Assembly (NCBI GenBank): GCA_035762175.1
Contig: DASTPP010000381.1
Span: 1-24,188, forward strand
Source of the DNA: DASTPP01 sp035762175
Lineage (GTDB): Bacteria > Myxococcota_A > Polyangia > Polyangiales > Polyangiaceae
Direction: 5' to 3'
Length of the DNA stretch: 24,188 bases
Both the position numbers and the translations under genes were made by a program. Below the pieces are notes generated by a model. The model was not told the origin of the DNA. It made no database searches and was given only the letters and a program-made list of their open reading frames with translations. Below are positions 23,025 through 24,188 of this stretch, piece after piece (position 1 is the first letter of the stretch; every line of letters starts with the position of its first letter).

Positions 23025-24188
23025 ATGTCCAAGACCCGCGCCCCCTTCATCCCGCGCCGCCGCCTGCCCCGCCCCCGCCTCGTATCTCGCCCGGCCCCCG
23101 GGGGCGCGCTGCCGTTCGACCGCCGGTCCTTTCTGGGCTCGTTGCTCGCCGGGGCCGCGCTCGCGGCGGTGGGTTGCGACAAAGATGACCCCCCCGCCGC
23201 GACGACGCCGTCCTCGCGGGGCGTGTCGATCGCCGAGGTCCGCGCGGGCGAAGACCTGTTCGGGTACGTCGTCCGGGTGCGCGGCGGGCACGACGAGGCG
23301 CTCTACAAGGCCATCCTCGGGGCCGCCAACGAGTACAAAGAGGGCGACGAGGCGCTCGGCATTCACGCGCTCGACCAGGCGACGCGCGACAACGCGCGGG
23401 CCTTGCTCGGCAACACCCGGCTCGGCGATCTGCGGGCGCACCCCCTGCACCGCGACGCCGTGCTCGCGCTCATCGAGGGCGCGGTCGACGAGGGCGCGGC
23501 CGCGCGGGTCGCCGGGTGGACGATGGCCGAGCTGCGCGAGTTTCTCTTGCGCGAAGACGAGCCGGCGATCAAGGCCGTCATGGTCGGCCTGTCGAGCGAG
23601 ATCATCGGCATGATCGTCAAGCTCATGACCAACGATGAGCTCATCGCGGTCAGCCGCAAGGTGTTCAACCCCTTGCCCGGCTCCAACATCGGCGCGCGCG
23701 GCTACCTGGGCGCTCGCATTCAGCCGAACTCGCCCACCGACAACGTCGACGACATCGTCTGGCAGGTGTTCTCCGGCTGGTCCTACGCGGTCGGCGACGT
23801 GGTGCTCGGCAACAACCCGGTCTCGAGCGAGGTCGACAGCGTGGCGGCGATCGAGCTCGCCCTGAAAGATGTGCTCGTCACCTTCGGGCTACAAGACACC
23901 CTGCCGCACTGCGTGCTCGCCCACATCGACGTGCAGGCCGCGGCCGAGGGCGAGTACCCCGGCTCGACCGCGCTCTGGTTCCAGAGCCTGGGCTCGACCG
24001 ACGACGCCAACGCCACCTTCGACGTGAGCGTCGACAAGATGCTCGCCCACGCGGCCCAGCGCGGCGGCAAGTTCGGGCTCTACTTCGAGACCGGCCAGGG
24101 CGCCGACGCCACCAACGGCCACGGCGCCGGCTTCGACATGGTCGTGCACGAGGCGCGCAAGTACGGCTTCGCCCGCGCGCTGACCGGC
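23025..24188 (+). CDS. eutB: Ethanolamine ammonia-lyase large subunit (EutB) with Tat/lipoprotein signal, partial
   Basis: 388 residues to the window end, with no stop yet. EutB with EutC and adenosylcobalamin converts ethanolamine to acetaldehyde and ammonia. The catalytic-site residues known from E. coli EutB are conserved: Arg231 and Gln233 in GARIQPN (Arg160/Gln162), Asn264 in GNNPV (Asn193) and Glu355 in LYFETGQGA (Glu287). The last one, Asp362 in E. coli, falls beyond the window. The 65-residue N-terminal extension is unusual: it holds DRRSFLGSLLAGAALAAVGC, a twin-arginine motif at 33-34, a hydrophobic stretch and a lipobox-like Cys51, followed by an Asp/Pro/Thr linker. Normal EutB starts near residue 68 here and is cytosolic. 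The extension is in frame with normal codon use, and no better internal ATG precedes the EutB fold, so export is a real possibility. eutC would be expected next. Confidence 0.92.
   Translation, partial: MSKTRAPFIPRRRLPRPRLVSRPAPGGALPFDRRSFLGSLLAGAALAAVGCDKDDPPAATTPSSRGVSIAEVRAGEDLFGYVVRVRGGHDEALYKAILGAANEYKEGDEALGIHALDQATRDNARALLGNTRLGDLRAHPLHRDAVLALIEGAVDEGAAARVAGWTMAELREFLLREDEPAIKAVMVGLSSEIIGMIVKLMTNDELIAVSRKVFNPLPGSNIGARGYLGARIQPNSPTDNVDDIVWQVFSGWSYAVGDVVLGNNPVSSEVDSVAAIELALKDVLVTFGLQDTLPHCVLAHIDVQAAAEGEYPGSTALWFQSLGSTDDANATFDVSVDKMLAHAAQRGGKFGLYFETGQGADATNGHGAGFDMVVHEARKYGFARALTG

Overview
The window is very GC-rich, with strong G/C third-position bias. It carries several gene types typical of the phylum Myxococcota: an ADYC-domain lipoprotein, a GAF-GAF-STAS regulator, trypsin-like lipoproteins and many exported proteins of unknown role. 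A Polyangiales-like myxobacterium is the best guess. This is an inference, because the window holds no rRNA or marker gene.

Layout. 1-490: GC-rich repeats and a 75-bp terminal-inverted-repeat element. 491-5754: an exported BNR-repeat propeller protein, a cytoplasmic GAF-GAF-STAS stressosome-type protein, a two-domain lipoprotein and a small outer-membrane-barrel-like protein, with noncoding stretches between them. 5755-12238: a candidate RiPP cluster, described below. 12273-12416: transposase debris. 12579-15145: a two-subunit molybdenum hydroxylase (2Fe-2S subunit plus Tat-exported molybdopterin subunit, IorA/IorB type). 15184-15441: a broken GH97 glycosidase remnant. 15687-16735: a small ORF overlapping an NmrA-like protein. 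16736-19045: 2.3 kb without a convincing gene but full of palindromic elements, two or three of them MITE-like with CTAG/CTCG flanks, plus a four-unit repeat. 19046-20029: ADYC lipoprotein with decapeptide repeats. 20420-21424 (minus): trypsin-like lipoprotein with a polyproline linker and a somatomedin-B-like tail, with a good terminator and a candidate promoter. 22129-22536: catalase-family fragment. 23025 to the window end: ethanolamine ammonia-lyase large subunit (EutB) with an unexpected Tat/lipoprotein signal.

The main system is 6353-12197. A 61-aa precursor has a canonical double-glycine leader and a 20-aa core rich in Thr/Ser/Lys and Asp/Glu. It is followed by an MvdC/MvdD-type ATP-grasp ligase, two membrane-fusion proteins and a C39-peptidase ABC exporter with an intact Cys/His/Asp triad. 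Together they describe a graspetide (omega-ester/omega-amide peptide) pathway: the ligase would crosslink side chains, and the exporter would cut after Gly-Gly and secrete the product. The core does not contain the microviridin PSD motif, so it may be a new core type. A hairpin and an exact 42-bp tandem duplication lie between precursor and ligase, and paired dyads lie upstream of the precursor. No outer-membrane TolC-type channel is encoded in the window.

The second notable gene is EutB, normally a cytosolic cobalamin enzyme, which here starts with a twin-arginine signal followed by a lipobox-like cysteine.
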